Notes: generated by a model not told the origin, from the letters alone. A stretch of DNA of 64,000 nucleotides from an uncultured Bacteroidota bacterium (GCA_937894725.1 CALAYL010000036.1:1-64000); one strand, 5' to 3'. Shown: positions 1 through 8,345, numbered from the stretch's first letter. A program made the numbers and translations.

Positions 1-195
1 AATTCATTTGTTTGTCTGTATCTATTCGCATTGTCATTCAAAAATGGCCCATAACTCTAAAATACACGCATGTTTTCATATTCCCAATTTTTATGTTGTT
101 TTTATTTTCATCACCCTCTATTTATACTGAAAAATAGCTGATTAGATCTTAAAAAATATATTTTATGCGTATTGCGCATTTTGGATGTTTTTGCT

Positions 196-203
196 TAATT
201 TTG
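196..203 (+). promoter_or_regulatory. putative -7 box (TAATTTTG) for the recombinase
   Basis: Exact match to the Bacteroidota -7 consensus TAnnTTTG. It ends 29 nt before the ATG at 233 and therefore argues against a longer reading of the gene starting at 185. No convincing -33 TTTG at the usual distance. Confidence 0.4.
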
Positions 204-232
204 ATTTTCAAATATACAAAATACGAAGGTCT

Positions 233-1309
233 ATGGATTTGACATTATACTCTATCAAAGCAGGCACTCACCGCCAGCAAAATGTCATTTGGATTTCTTT
301 TCCCAATGATCGAAAATTGATAAACGACCTCAGAGTAGCCTATCCTCTCTCTAAGTGGAGTGCCACCCAAAAATCGTGGTATCTGCCTGATGTCAAAAAT
401 TATAGAATTGCCCTTGGCTTACCTCCAGCTTCGCCTATCGGCAAAGACGTATTAAAGCATATACATCCGACCAATCTCGCTGCTTTTGAGCAGTACCAGC
501 ATGAGCTGCTACTCCGTGGATTTAGTCCTAATACTTTTCGTACATACAGTATTCAGTTTGCTCAGTTGCTTTATTTGATTAAAAGTTTTCCAGTCCAAAA
601 TCTCAGTGCCGAAAAATTGCGCAGTTATTTCCTCTACTGCATCCAGGTACAAAAAATTTCTGAAAATCATCTCGCTAGCCGTATCAATGCCATTAAATTT
701 TATTTTGAAAAAATATTAAAACAAGAAAAGTTTTTCTTTGATATACCTCGACCCAAAAAGCCAAGTCTTTTACCAAAAGTCATCAGTACAAAAGACATTT
801 TAAAGCTCTTTTCGGTGGTCGAAAACCCTAAACATCAGCTGATGCTCAAACTATGCTATGGTATGGGACTGCGGGTGAGCGAAATCGTAAAACTAAAAAT
901 CTCGCACATAGATAGCCATCGTATGCAAGTGCTCATACATGCCGCCAAAGGCAAAAAAGACAGATATGTGCCATTGCCCGAAATCGTACTCTCCGATTTG
1001 CGAAAATACTATGTGGATTACAAGCCCAAAGAATACCTTTTTGAAGGGCAATATGGGGGTGAGTACAGTATCCGTTCGGTACAGGCTGTATTTAAACAAG
1101 CTATGGAAAAAGCAAAAATAAACAAGGCGGTGGGCATCCATAGTCTGCGCCATAGCTATGCTACGCATCTTTTGGAATATGGCACAGACATGACCTATAT
1201 CCAAAAACTACTAGGGCACAATGACATCAAAACTACACAGCTGTATGCTCATGTGAGCAAGGCATCTGTAGCTAAGGTCAAAAGTCCGCTAGATAGATTG
1301 GCAAAGTAA
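233..1309 (+). CDS. tyrosine recombinase / phage-integrase family (XerC/D-like)
   Basis: Site-specific DNA recombinase acting in the cytoplasm; its target site is unknown. A SAM-like core-binding domain spans about residues 80-165 and the catalytic domain about 180-350. Active-site residues visible are Arg214 (GLRVSE), a lysine near 239-242 (AKGKKDR), His303 and Arg306 in HSLRHSYATHL, His329 in LLGHNDIKTT and the nucleophile Tyr338. About 75 residues at the N-terminus are extra compared with XerC/XerD. The start at 233 is chosen because GAAGG precedes it (225-229) and a -7-like box at 196-203 lies inside the longer frame from 185. It converges on the glycosyltransferase at 1353. I see no inverted ends, attachment repeats or cargo, so I do not call it part of a mobile element. 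Family certain, role not. Confidence 0.9.
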   Translation: MDLTLYSIKAGTHRQQNVIWISFPNDRKLINDLRVAYPLSKWSATQKSWYLPDVKNYRIALGLPPASPIGKDVLKHIHPTNLAAFEQYQHELLLRGFSPNTFRTYSIQFAQLLYLIKSFPVQNLSAEKLRSYFLYCIQVQKISENHLASRINAIKFYFEKILKQEKFFFDIPRPKKPSLLPKVISTKDILKLFSVVENPKHQLMLKLCYGMGLRVSEIVKLKISHIDSHRMQVLIHAAKGKKDRYVPLPEIVLSDLRKYYVDYKPKEYLFEGQYGGEYSIRSVQAVFKQAMEKAKINKAVGIHSLRHSYATHLLEYGTDMTYIQKLLGHNDIKTTQLYAHVSKASVAKVKSPLDRLAK

Positions 1310-1352
1310 AACGCAGCTTCATTCAAAAGCTAAAACTGCGCATAGAAGAGAC

Positions 1353-2087
1353 TTATTTTTTTGCGTAAGTGGAGAAAAAGCTATTCCACTGTATTTTCAA
1401 CACACCCAAAATACCTTCTTTGATGATATTGCTATTCATCTTAGATATACCTACCTCTCTATCCGTAAAAATAATGGGAATTTCTTTGACCTTAAATCCA
1501 AGTTTTTTGGTTGCAAATTTCATTTCTATCTGAAAAGCATAGCCCACAAATTTTATCTTATCTAGGTCTAAGGTTTCGAGCACATGTCGTTGATAGCATA
1601 CGAATCCAGCTGTGGGGTCATTGATCCCTATCCAGGTGATTAGATTTACATATATAGATGCTCCTCTCGAAATCAAAATCCTATCCTTAGGCCAGTTTAC
1701 AAAGCCGCCACCTTGGATATAGCGAGAACCTACCGACATATCAGCACCCTCATTAGCGCACGCATCGTAGAGGCGAACGAGGTCATCTGGATTGTGCGAA
1801 AAATCGCAGTCCATCTCAAAAATATATTGATAACTGTGTGCTAGCGCCCATCTAAAACCTGCTATGTATGCCGTGCCTAACCCAAGTTTCCCCTTTCTTT
1901 CTACTAAAAAAAGTTGCCCTTCAAATTCATTTTGTAGCTGTTTTACTACCTCTGCTGTACCATCGGGCGAGCCATCATCTATGATCAATAAATGAAAAGG
2001 TTTTGGTAGCGAAAAAACCTTGCGCACCATCTTCTCGATGTTGCCAAGTTCGTTGTAAGTAGGTATGATGACGATGCTATCAGTCAA
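1353..2087 (-). CDS. GT2 family glycosyltransferase, polyprenol-phosphate mannosyltransferase-like
   Basis: Predicted to transfer a sugar from a nucleotide donor to a polyprenyl-phosphate or similar lipid acceptor at the inner membrane face. It is a GT-A fold protein of 244 residues, the single-domain DPM1 length with no C-terminal membrane helices. Visible motifs are IIPTYNELGNIE at 7-18, the nucleotide-binding DDGSPDG at 37-43, the metal-binding D93-x-D95 in MDCDFSHNP and GSRYIQGG further on. It is the last gene of the minus-strand polyene operon, 80 bp after the dehydratase-like gene. Such GT2 genes recur beside flexirubin clusters, so it may modify the pigment or its anchor lipid, but a general dolichyl-phosphate-mannose-synthase-like role is equally possible. 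Confidence 0.85.
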   Translation of the reverse strand: MTDSIVIIPTYNELGNIEKMVRKVFSLPKPFHLLIIDDGSPDGTAEVVKQLQNEFEGQLFLVERKGKLGLGTAYIAGFRWALAHSYQYIFEMDCDFSHNPDDLVRLYDACANEGADMSVGSRYIQGGGFVNWPKDRILISRGASIYVNLITWIGINDPTAGFVCYQRHVLETLDLDKIKFVGYAFQIEMKFATKKLGFKVKEIPIIFTDREVGISKMNSNIIKEGILGVLKIQWNSFFSTYAKK

Positions 2088-2167
2088 GGTAGTGTGGATT
2101 AAGGTTTAAAGCTACGATTTCATTTAGTTATAAAAACAGAAAGTACTGATTTTGACATTAATTTGAC

Positions 2168-2611
2168 TTAAGCAGCTTTATCTTTCACAAATATTTTCAT
2201 TTGGCAGTCGGCTATTTTTTCGTTATTAAAAAAAACAGTTCCTGCTATCATGCTTACATCAAAAATCTGATTTTCGATAGTGATGATCGTCTTTATGTTT
2301 TCGCCCGCAGTAGGTAGTAGGGTACAGTTGAAATTTCGGATATCGCCTATAAATCCCACTTTGGGTGCTTCACCTTTTTCTTGCCCCGCAGCTCCCATCA
2401 TGGCAGCACAGCTTTGTGCTATATTTTCCATCAAGCCAGCAGCACTTAGTTTTCCATCAAAAACCAATACATGGTTTTCGGGTATCGAAAAGGTAGTAGT
2501 GCAGCTAGTTTCGCTGAGCGATAAGATTGCTGACACCAGCACAAAAGGGGCTTTTTGTGGCAACATTTGCGCCACTATTTCGGCAGGTATAGGAAAGGTG
2601 AGCTGATTCAT
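2168..2611 (-). CDS. hotdog-fold 3-hydroxyacyl-ACP dehydratase-like protein (flexirubin cluster)
   Basis: FabZ-like hotdog protein of 147 residues, expected to dehydrate 3-hydroxyacyl-ACP intermediates during polyene chain extension. The opening LPQKAPFVLV (17-26) aligns with the FabZ segment LPHRxPFLLVD, and LMENIAQSCAAM (60-71) aligns with the helix carrying the catalytic glutamate (Glu62 here). The catalytic histidine of FabZ is replaced by Gln19, and the HFPG turn before the helix is absent. It may therefore be a structural partner of a second dehydratase or use different chemistry. It starts directly after the acyltransferase stop (2611/2612), which indicates translational coupling. Fold confident, activity doubtful. 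Confidence 0.75.
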   Translation of the reverse strand: MNQLTFPIPAEIVAQMLPQKAPFVLVSAILSLSETSCTTTFSIPENHVLVFDGKLSAAGLMENIAQSCAAMMGAAGQEKGEAPKVGFIGDIRNFNCTLLPTAGENIKTIITIENQIFDVSMIAGTVFFNNEKIADCQMKIFVKDKAA

Positions 2612-3496
2612 TTAGCTTGTTTTTGCTTTCCAAAAGTCGTAATAATTAAACCATTGCTCAGGATTATTTTTGACCATACCTTCGAGGTCTGTTACATAGT
2701 CTTTGATCATATCTTCGACCTTCGACTCAGCTGTGGCAGAACGATGTGGTCGAGCATAAAAATCGTAGTGCGTAAGTCCTGTTTTGATGCCATACACAAA
2801 AGTATAGTTGGCTCTCACGGATTTTATGAGTTGAAAAACGCCAAAGGGAAACTGCGCCTCTTTGCCCAAAAAGGGCACACTCACCGTTCTGTTTCCTTCC
2901 ATAAATCGATCGCCATGTATGCACACGAGCTCATTTCGTTCCAATGCCTCGCTGATGGCATATACGTGCGATAAATCATTTTTTATATTGATCACATTAA
3001 ACCGCTTTTCATTAGTTTCGTTTTCTAAATAGTCCTTTATTTTTCCGTCTTCACCATCATACATCAGTATATTTACTTTACCCAAATAGGTAGATAAAAA
3101 ATGCCCCGAAATCTCCCAATTGCCGAGATGCGCACCGAGCAATATAGTGCCTTTGTTTTCGGCAATGGCTGCATGCAAATATTCAGCTCCATTAGAAGTT
3201 CTACCGAATTTGTTTGCCATGCCTGAGAGTATAGCTACTTTGTCGATAAGTACTTGTCCGAGCAAAAAATAATTTTGATAAATCTTCCATTCGGTTTTCC
3301 ATTTCGAAAATCCGATCCGTTCACTAAAATAATAGCGCATCCATTTTTTGACATCGGCTGTGGCAAAAAAATAAAAATAGGCGGCAATAAAAAGGAGAAA
3401 GGTATAAGCAGGGTAGAGTCCAAGATTTTTTAAGAGCAGTACGAAAAATTGATGACCTGCCTTATTTCCTCTCGATTTTCCTTTCCACTCTGCCAT
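2612..3496 (-). CDS. LpxL/HtrB-type lysophospholipid acyltransferase (flexirubin cluster)
   Basis: Membrane-associated acyltransferase of the lipid-A lauroyl/myristoyl transferase family (294 residues). One N-terminal hydrophobic helix lies at about 27-47; the catalytic motif H123-LGNWE128 is the family form of HX4D/E, followed by GDR in the HGDRFMEGNRTVSVPFLGKEA stretch that shapes the substrate pocket. In aryl-polyene and flexirubin operons such enzymes are thought to attach the finished polyene to a glycerolipid or dialkylresorcinol-type acceptor in the inner membrane. It lies between the ACP gene (51 bp upstream) and the dehydratase-like gene (no gap). A housekeeping lipid A role cannot be excluded by sequence, but the operon position argues for the pigment role. 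Confidence 0.85.
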   Translation of the reverse strand: MAEWKGKSRGNKAGHQFFVLLLKNLGLYPAYTFLLFIAAYFYFFATADVKKWMRYYFSERIGFSKWKTEWKIYQNYFLLGQVLIDKVAILSGMANKFGRTSNGAEYLHAAIAENKGTILLGAHLGNWEISGHFLSTYLGKVNILMYDGEDGKIKDYLENETNEKRFNVINIKNDLSHVYAISEALERNELVCIHGDRFMEGNRTVSVPFLGKEAQFPFGVFQLIKSVRANYTFVYGIKTGLTHYDFYARPHRSATAESKVEDMIKDYVTDLEGMVKNNPEQWFNYYDFWKAKTS

Positions 3497-3547
3497 GCAC
3501 GCTGCGCTTTATCGAAAATCGTTTGTTTGTAAATAAAAAAAATGAAA

Positions 3548-3805
3548 TTAAGATGCGATAGGTTGGCCTATTTTAGCCAATACATAATCGTATAGATTTT
3601 GGAATGTGCGTATAGCAGTAAAATCTTCTTGTTTTACTTTAAATCCAAAATTGCCTTCGAGCATCACCACCATGTCCACATAGTCGAGGCTATCGAGTTC
3701 GAGCGATTCTTTGAGTGGTGCTTCGGGTGAAATATCCTTAGCACTTATTTCAAACTCTTCGATGAGCAATTCATTTATTTTAGCAATCGTATTTTGTCGG
3801 TCCAT
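3548..3805 (-). CDS. acyl carrier protein (flexirubin cluster)
   Basis: An 85-residue ACP that carries the growing polyene as a phosphopantetheine thioester. Ser39 in the DSLDYVDMV motif is the attachment site and the helix-II acidic face (DYVDMVVMLE) is intact. It lies 25 bp downstream of the ketosynthase gene and 51 bp upstream of the acyltransferase gene, all on the minus strand, so it is dedicated to this pathway rather than being the general fatty-acid ACP. Only one ACP is present here, whereas aryl-polyene clusters commonly carry two. Assignment confident. Confidence 0.92.
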   Translation of the reverse strand: MDRQNTIAKINELLIEEFEISAKDISPEAPLKESLELDSLDYVDMVVMLEGNFGFKVKQEDFTAIRTFQNLYDYVLAKIGQPIAS

Positions 3806-3830
3806 ATTCCTATTGTGCTGTTTTAGGTTG

Positions 3831-5054
3831 TTAAGGCATCCATCTTTTGACTATGAGCGAAGAGTTCGTACCCCCAAAGCCAAATGAGTTTGACAAAAAT
3901 ACGTTAAAATTTTCATTTTTTGTAATGGGAACGATGTTCAGTCGTGCTGAAAATTCGTCAGGTTCGTTGAAATTAATATTTGGTGCTATAAAACCTTTCT
4001 CGAGCATGAGCATCGAATAAACGATTTCACTCGCTCCCGCCATCCAACATTCGTGGCCAGTCATAGACTTGGTAGAGCTAACAGGAACCGTATTATCGCC
4101 AAAAACATTGGCGATAGCTTGTGCCTCACTAGCATCGCCTTGTGGTGTAGAAGTAGCGTGTGCATTGATGTAGCCAATATCGGTAGGTTTTATCTGCGCT
4201 TGTTCGAGTGCCATACTCAACGATTTTTGAGGGCCTGCTACTGTAGGGTTAGAGATATGACCTCCATTAGATGAAAATCCATAACCCACTATTTCGCCCA
4301 ATATTTTTGCTCCCCGTTTTTGTGCAGATTCTAGCGATTCTATCACTACTGTAGCCGCACCTCCACTCGGTATCAGTCCATCTCTCGATTTGTCGAAAGG
4401 GCGTAATGCTTTTGTAGGATCACCTTCAAAAACCGAAAATGCCCCTAGTGCATCAAAAGTACCCATAGCATACACATTGATTTCTTGCGCTCCGCCACAA
4501 ATCACTCGCTCTTGATAGCCATGTTTTATCATCATGTAGCCCAAACCTATGGAGTGAGAACCGCTCGCACAAGCGGCACTTATCGTAAAGTTGATGCCTT
4601 TGAGTTTAAAAATAGTAGCGAGATTCATGTTTACAGTAGAGTTCATGGTCTGAAAAACGGCTCCACTACCTGCAAACTGTGTGTTTTTTTTCTCTCTGAT
4701 AATGTCGTTAGACTCGATGACTGAATGAGCCGTACTATCATTGCCAAATATAATACCTGTTTCATGTGCATCAATATAATCTTGGTCTATACTCGCCATT
4801 TTCAATGCCTCCATAGTGGACATATACGCGTACTCGCCCTGCTCAGGTAGCATGATACGCGAGCGTCTATCGAGGTGTGGTTTAAGGTCTGGTCGTTCTA
4901 TCGCGCCAGTGAGGCACGACCTATAGCCAAAATCTAATCTTGCAGAGTCATATATTATACCCGATTTGCCCTGATAGAGCGAATCTGCTACTTGGTCTAT
5001 GTTTTTTCCGATAGTGGAATATATACCTAATCCGGTGATAACTACTCGATTCAT
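3831..5054 (-). CDS. beta-ketoacyl-ACP synthase II-like (flexirubin cluster ketosynthase)
   Basis: Condensing enzyme that extends the ACP-bound chain with malonyl units. The thiolase-fold triad is complete: Cys162 in SAACASGSHS, His299 in INAHATSTPQGD and His334 in STKSMTGHECW, with the structural Lys329. Length (407) is normal for FabF. The operon context (ammonia-lyase, ketoreductase, ACP, acyltransferase) places it in polyene rather than fatty acid synthesis. Aryl-polyene systems usually pair such an enzyme with a chain-length-factor-like second subunit that lacks the cysteine; none is present in this cluster. A 92-bp gap separates it from the ketoreductase upstream, room for an internal promoter, but I see no clear one. 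Confidence 0.92.
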   Translation of the reverse strand: MNRVVITGLGIYSTIGKNIDQVADSLYQGKSGIIYDSARLDFGYRSCLTGAIERPDLKPHLDRRSRIMLPEQGEYAYMSTMEALKMASIDQDYIDAHETGIIFGNDSTAHSVIESNDIIREKKNTQFAGSGAVFQTMNSTVNMNLATIFKLKGINFTISAACASGSHSIGLGYMMIKHGYQERVICGGAQEINVYAMGTFDALGAFSVFEGDPTKALRPFDKSRDGLIPSGGAATVVIESLESAQKRGAKILGEIVGYGFSSNGGHISNPTVAGPQKSLSMALEQAQIKPTDIGYINAHATSTPQGDASEAQAIANVFGDNTVPVSSTKSMTGHECWMAGASEIVYSMLMLEKGFIAPNINFNEPDEFSARLNIVPITKNENFNVFLSNSFGFGGTNSSLIVKRWMP

Positions 5055-5146
5055 CTCGTTGCTGCTGTTTTCAACTTCATTTAAAAACGAATATAAAGAT
5101 AGCTATGAAACTTTTTATAGTTTATGATTGAAAAAGAGAAAAATAC

Positions 5147-5884
5147 TTAGGTATGTAGTCCGCCATTCACATTGATCACCTCGCCCGTGATGTATGAAGC
5201 GGCAGGTGAAGCCAAAAAGCTAACCGCTGCGGCTACTTCTTCGGCTTTGCCAAATCGTTGGATAGGAATAATGGTCCGGTAGTGTGATTCTTCGATTCCC
5301 TCTGTCATATCGGTACGAATAAATCCTGGGGCTACGCAGTTTACCGTAATGCCTCTACGGCCTACTTCCTGTGCCAATGATTTGGTAGCGGCTATCACGC
5401 CTGCTTTGGATGCAGAGTAGTTGGTTTGTCCTGGCAAACCTTTGATGCCCGAAAGCGATACTATGTTTACGATACGGCCATATTTATTAAATAGCATTAA
5501 AGGTAAAATCAACTTTGTGATATAAAAAAACGAATCTAAATTGGTGTCTAGCACTGTGCGCCAATCTTCGTTGCTCATCATCATCATTAGGTTGTCTTTG
5601 CGTATGCCAGCATTGTTGACGAGTATGGCTATTTTAGCTTCTTTATTTTTTTCTATCCATGCATGGAGTGTAGCTTCTATACTCTCTCTTTTGGCCACAT
5701 CAAAGGGCAAAAGTTCGCCATCGCCACCGTTGGATTTTATTTCTGCAAGTGTATTGTTTGCCTCAGTTTCGTTGCTTCTATAGTTGATCACTACATAGTA
5801 TCCACTTTTAGCGAGATCTAGGGCTACGGCTTTACCTATTCCTCTCGAGCCACCAGTTATAATAGCGTATTTTTTGTCTTCCAT
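5147..5884 (-). CDS. 3-oxoacyl-ACP reductase, FabG-like SDR (flexirubin cluster)
   Basis: NADPH-dependent short-chain dehydrogenase reducing 3-ketoacyl-ACP to 3-hydroxyacyl-ACP during polyene elongation. The dinucleotide motif TGGSRGIG is at 10-17, NNAG at 90-93, and the catalytic triad is Ser143, Tyr156 and Lys160 (YSASK). The C-terminus ASYITGEVINVNGG is the typical FabG ending. At 245 residues it is full length. Only 2 bp separate it from the ammonia-lyase stop, so the two are surely co-translated. Assignment as FabG-family is firm; the pathway is inferred from neighbours. Confidence 0.93.
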   Translation of the reverse strand: MEDKKYAIITGGSRGIGKAVALDLAKSGYYVVINYRSNETEANNTLAEIKSNGGDGELLPFDVAKRESIEATLHAWIEKNKEAKIAILVNNAGIRKDNLMMMMSNEDWRTVLDTNLDSFFYITKLILPLMLFNKYGRIVNIVSLSGIKGLPGQTNYSASKAGVIAATKSLAQEVGRRGITVNCVAPGFIRTDMTEGIEESHYRTIIPIQRFGKAEEVAAAVSFLASPAASYITGEVINVNGGLHT

Positions 5885-5886
5885 GA

Positions 5887-7425
5887 TTAGATTTTTTCGA
5901 TCGTAAAATCGTCTTTCAAAAATGTAGCTATGCTAGCGAGTTCTTTGTAAAGTGCCTTGTCTTCGCTTATTTTCCCAGCTCTGTGTCTGATGCTGAGATA
6001 GAGTTTTTTTCCTTGAGTAGAAAGTACGTCTTGTTTGCCTAAGGCGTCTATGGCTTCGGCTAGTGCCAAACAATGCACAGCCAATACTTGAAAACTATTA
6101 TCAATAACCTTATTGGCTATGAGTGCTGCATTGGATCCCATGCTCACCAAGTCTTGATTGTCGTTGTTGCTCGGAATGGAGTGTAGATACGCTGGATAGC
6201 TTAATGTCTGATTTTCTGCCACTGTAGAGGTGGCAGTATATTGAATACCTTGCATACCAAAATTCAATCCTAATGTGCCATGATTGATAAATGGTTTTAG
6301 TTTGCCGTTGAGTTTGTCATTGAGTAGATAATTGAGCTGTCTATCGGCTAGCATACCGAGTTTGGTAATCGCTATTTTGAGTTTATCCATTTCTAGTGAA
6401 ACGTAGTCTCCATGAAAGTTTCCTCCATGATATACATTTTGAATATGGTGGTCTATCACCGGGTTGTCGCTCACACTATTGAGTTCGTTTTCGAGTACAT
6501 ACTTCGAGTACAATACAGTATCTAAAATAGGGCCTAAAATTTGGGGAGTACAACGAAGCGAATAATACTCTTGTACCTTTTCTTTAAATTCGGTTTCCTC
6601 AGTGTCTTTGTATAAATGCTCTTGTCTATTGCGCATGAGCTGACTTCCTGCAGTGATATTTCGCATATATTCCGCTATCTGTTGTTGACCTGGATGTCGT
6701 TTGGCTAGGTTGAGAGGGGCAGAGAGGTGGTCGTCAAATGCGCCCATCAGCTCGTTTATGGTTACAGAAACGAGAGCAGATATTTTTACTAATTTTTCAG
6801 CATAAAAAACGTTCAACAATCCAATACCCGTCATACAAGAGGTACCATTCATCAAGGCCAAGCCCTCTCGGAGTCGGATGGCAAAAGGCGTAATACCCTT
6901 CATTTCCATCAATTCTCCAGCGGGGTATATTTTGTTTTCAAACCAAAGTTCACCTTCGCCAATGATAGCGAGCCCTAGATGTGCCAACTGTACTAAGTCG
7001 CCACTCGCTCCCACACCGCCATGTTCGTATATGACAGGTGCGATGTCGCGGTTTAATAGTTCTTGAAAAAGTAATATTAAATCAAGATGAACTCCGCTTT
7101 TACATTGAAGAAAAGTATTGAGTCTATCGAGTAGCATCGCTCTGCACATTACCGCGGGTATGGGGTTTCCAGTACCTGAAGCATGGCTTCGTATGAGATT
7201 ATATTGCAGGCTCAGTCTATCGGTATAGGGTATTTTGAATTGCGCCATAGGTCCAAATCCAGTGTTTATACCATATATGACTTTGTCTGCTGAAAAGTTT
7301 TTGATAAAATTAAAGTTTGCTTCCACCTCGTTTAGTACGGTAGAGTCAATCTCTATTGGTGATTTTTGAATAACTATCTTATCAAAATCTTCGATAGTCA
7401 TGGGGCTGTTTCCAATTCGAATCAT
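5887..7425 (-). CDS. aromatic amino acid ammonia-lyase (HAL/PAL/TAL family), probable tyrosine ammonia-lyase
   Basis: Lyase that removes ammonia from an aromatic amino acid to give the corresponding acrylate; in flexirubin clusters the product (4-coumarate from tyrosine) is the aryl starter unit. The self-processing triad that forms the MIO cofactor is Ala140-Ser141-Gly142 (GGVGASGDL), and the catalytic tyrosine is Tyr51 in YGINTGFG. Length 512 matches bacterial HAL/TAL. The substrate-selectivity position lies near Ser80-His81; SH there is also the HAL-type pair, so substrate choice cannot be settled from sequence. Position as first gene of a polyene operon argues for TAL; a HutH role is the alternative, but no other hut genes are nearby. 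Confidence 0.88.
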   Translation of the reverse strand: MIRIGNSPMTIEDFDKIVIQKSPIEIDSTVLNEVEANFNFIKNFSADKVIYGINTGFGPMAQFKIPYTDRLSLQYNLIRSHASGTGNPIPAVMCRAMLLDRLNTFLQCKSGVHLDLILLFQELLNRDIAPVIYEHGGVGASGDLVQLAHLGLAIIGEGELWFENKIYPAGELMEMKGITPFAIRLREGLALMNGTSCMTGIGLLNVFYAEKLVKISALVSVTINELMGAFDDHLSAPLNLAKRHPGQQQIAEYMRNITAGSQLMRNRQEHLYKDTEETEFKEKVQEYYSLRCTPQILGPILDTVLYSKYVLENELNSVSDNPVIDHHIQNVYHGGNFHGDYVSLEMDKLKIAITKLGMLADRQLNYLLNDKLNGKLKPFINHGTLGLNFGMQGIQYTATSTVAENQTLSYPAYLHSIPSNNDNQDLVSMGSNAALIANKVIDNSFQVLAVHCLALAEAIDALGKQDVLSTQGKKLYLSIRHRAGKISEDKALYKELASIATFLKDDFTIEKI

Positions 7426-7452
7426 ACTGGCTGTTTACGCTGTTTTTTTAGG

Positions 7453-7495
7453 TTTCGATTACATATTTGATTTTAAAATTAAATTGCAATCGAAA
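7453..7495. promoter_or_regulatory. imperfect 43-bp palindrome between divergent genes, possible operator
   Basis: TTTCGATT at 7453-7460 is mirrored by AATCGAAA at 7488-7495, with a perfect ATTTTAAAAT palindrome at 7470-7479 almost exactly in the centre. It sits in the roughly 100-bp gap between the ammonia-lyase operon (minus) and the steroid-reductase homologue (plus). Regulatory function is inferred from position and symmetry only. Confidence 0.35.
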
Positions 7496-7528
7496 GGCAA
7501 TTATACGAAATTGGTTTTTAAGATATAT

Positions 7529-8272
7529 ATGCAAAATATGGAGAGGATTATTTATACTACTTACGCATGGATGGCAGTAGGCTTTTTTACTTTTGTTTTT
7601 TTGCTGCGAAAAACAGCTCCCTTTGGCCGACATACTACTGAGGGGTGGGGCAAAATGATGGATAACAGGACTGGCTGGATTATCATGGAATTGGTATCGC
7701 CCATAGTTTTCAATCTTACTTTTTTCTCACAAGGTATTACTACAAGCCCTTTGCAGTGGTTTTTGATTGCTTGTTGGAATGTGCACTACATTAATCGTTC
7801 GCTTATTTTTCCTTTTAGAATCAGAACAAAAGGTAAGCAGATGCCCATCTCTATAGCCCTTTCTGCTGTTGGGTTCAATGTGTGTAATGGTGTTTTTAAC
7901 GGCTATTTTTTAGCACAAAATGTACCTAGTTTTAGTGCCTTTTTTTCTATTGGATTGGTTCTTTTTAGTGTTGGATTTGCTGTAAACAACTGGGCTGACA
8001 CCCAGCTTATCAATTTGCGAAAGCCAGGCGAATCGGGCTATAAAATACCCGTAGGGGGGCTTTTTAACTATATTTCTTGCCCTAATCTTTTTGGTGAAAT
8101 CATCGAATGGTTTGGTTTTGCATTGATGGCTCAAAATATTGGCGCTACATCGTTTGCCGTATGGACTATGGCAAACCTTTTCCCTCGAGCGCTCGATCAT
8201 CATAAGTGGTATAAGCTTAATTTTAAGGAATATCCTAAAGACAGGAAAGCCGTATTCCCTTTTTTGATTTAA
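7529..8272 (+). CDS. 3-oxo-5-alpha-steroid 4-dehydrogenase (steroid 5-alpha-reductase) family membrane protein
   Basis: Polytopic inner-membrane protein of about 247 residues, homologous over its C-terminal half to eukaryotic steroid 5-alpha-reductases and polyprenol/enoyl reductases, which reduce an alkene conjugated to a carbonyl using NADPH. Family hallmarks near the end are KIPVGGLFNYISCPNLFGE followed by IIEWFGFALM and RALDHHKWYKLNFKEYPKDR. About six hydrophobic segments are visible. The start is ATG 7529 or 7538; the frame is open back to 7400 but those codons overlap the divergent ammonia-lyase start and translate to a non-conserved extension. It is transcribed divergently from the polyene operon, so its substrate could be a polyene, isoprenoid or lipid; the physiological substrate is unknown. 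Confidence 0.82.
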   Translation: MQNMERIIYTTYAWMAVGFFTFVFLLRKTAPFGRHTTEGWGKMMDNRTGWIIMELVSPIVFNLTFFSQGITTSPLQWFLIACWNVHYINRSLIFPFRIRTKGKQMPISIALSAVGFNVCNGVFNGYFLAQNVPSFSAFFSIGLVLFSVGFAVNNWADTQLINLRKPGESGYKIPVGGLFNYISCPNLFGEIIEWFGFALMAQNIGATSFAVWTMANLFPRALDHHKWYKLNFKEYPKDRKAVFPFLI

Positions 8273-8345
8273 TGTTATTTTGATGCCGTTTCTGTAGCAA
8301 CAGAATTGAGCATATCCGTTTTTTCTAAAATCTTCGCAATCTAAA

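Noticed and set aside
185..232. Longer N-terminus of the tyrosine recombinase from ATG 185
   Set aside because: A TAATTTTG -7 box occupies 196-203 and ATG 233 has a GAAGG upstream; the extra 16 residues show no family similarity.
233..1309. Integrase as the end of an integrated mobile element
   Set aside because: No tRNA attachment site, direct repeats, phage or conjugation genes nearby; the following genes are a metabolic operon.
7400..7528. N-terminal extension of the 5-alpha-reductase homologue
   Set aside because: It overlaps the divergent ammonia-lyase start and covers a palindromic promoter-like region; the extension is not typical of the family.
8290..8305. Terminator between the reductase homologue and the two-OB protein
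   Set aside because: The ttctgt/acagaa stem is only 6 bp, AT-rich and not followed directly by a T run; kept only as a remark.
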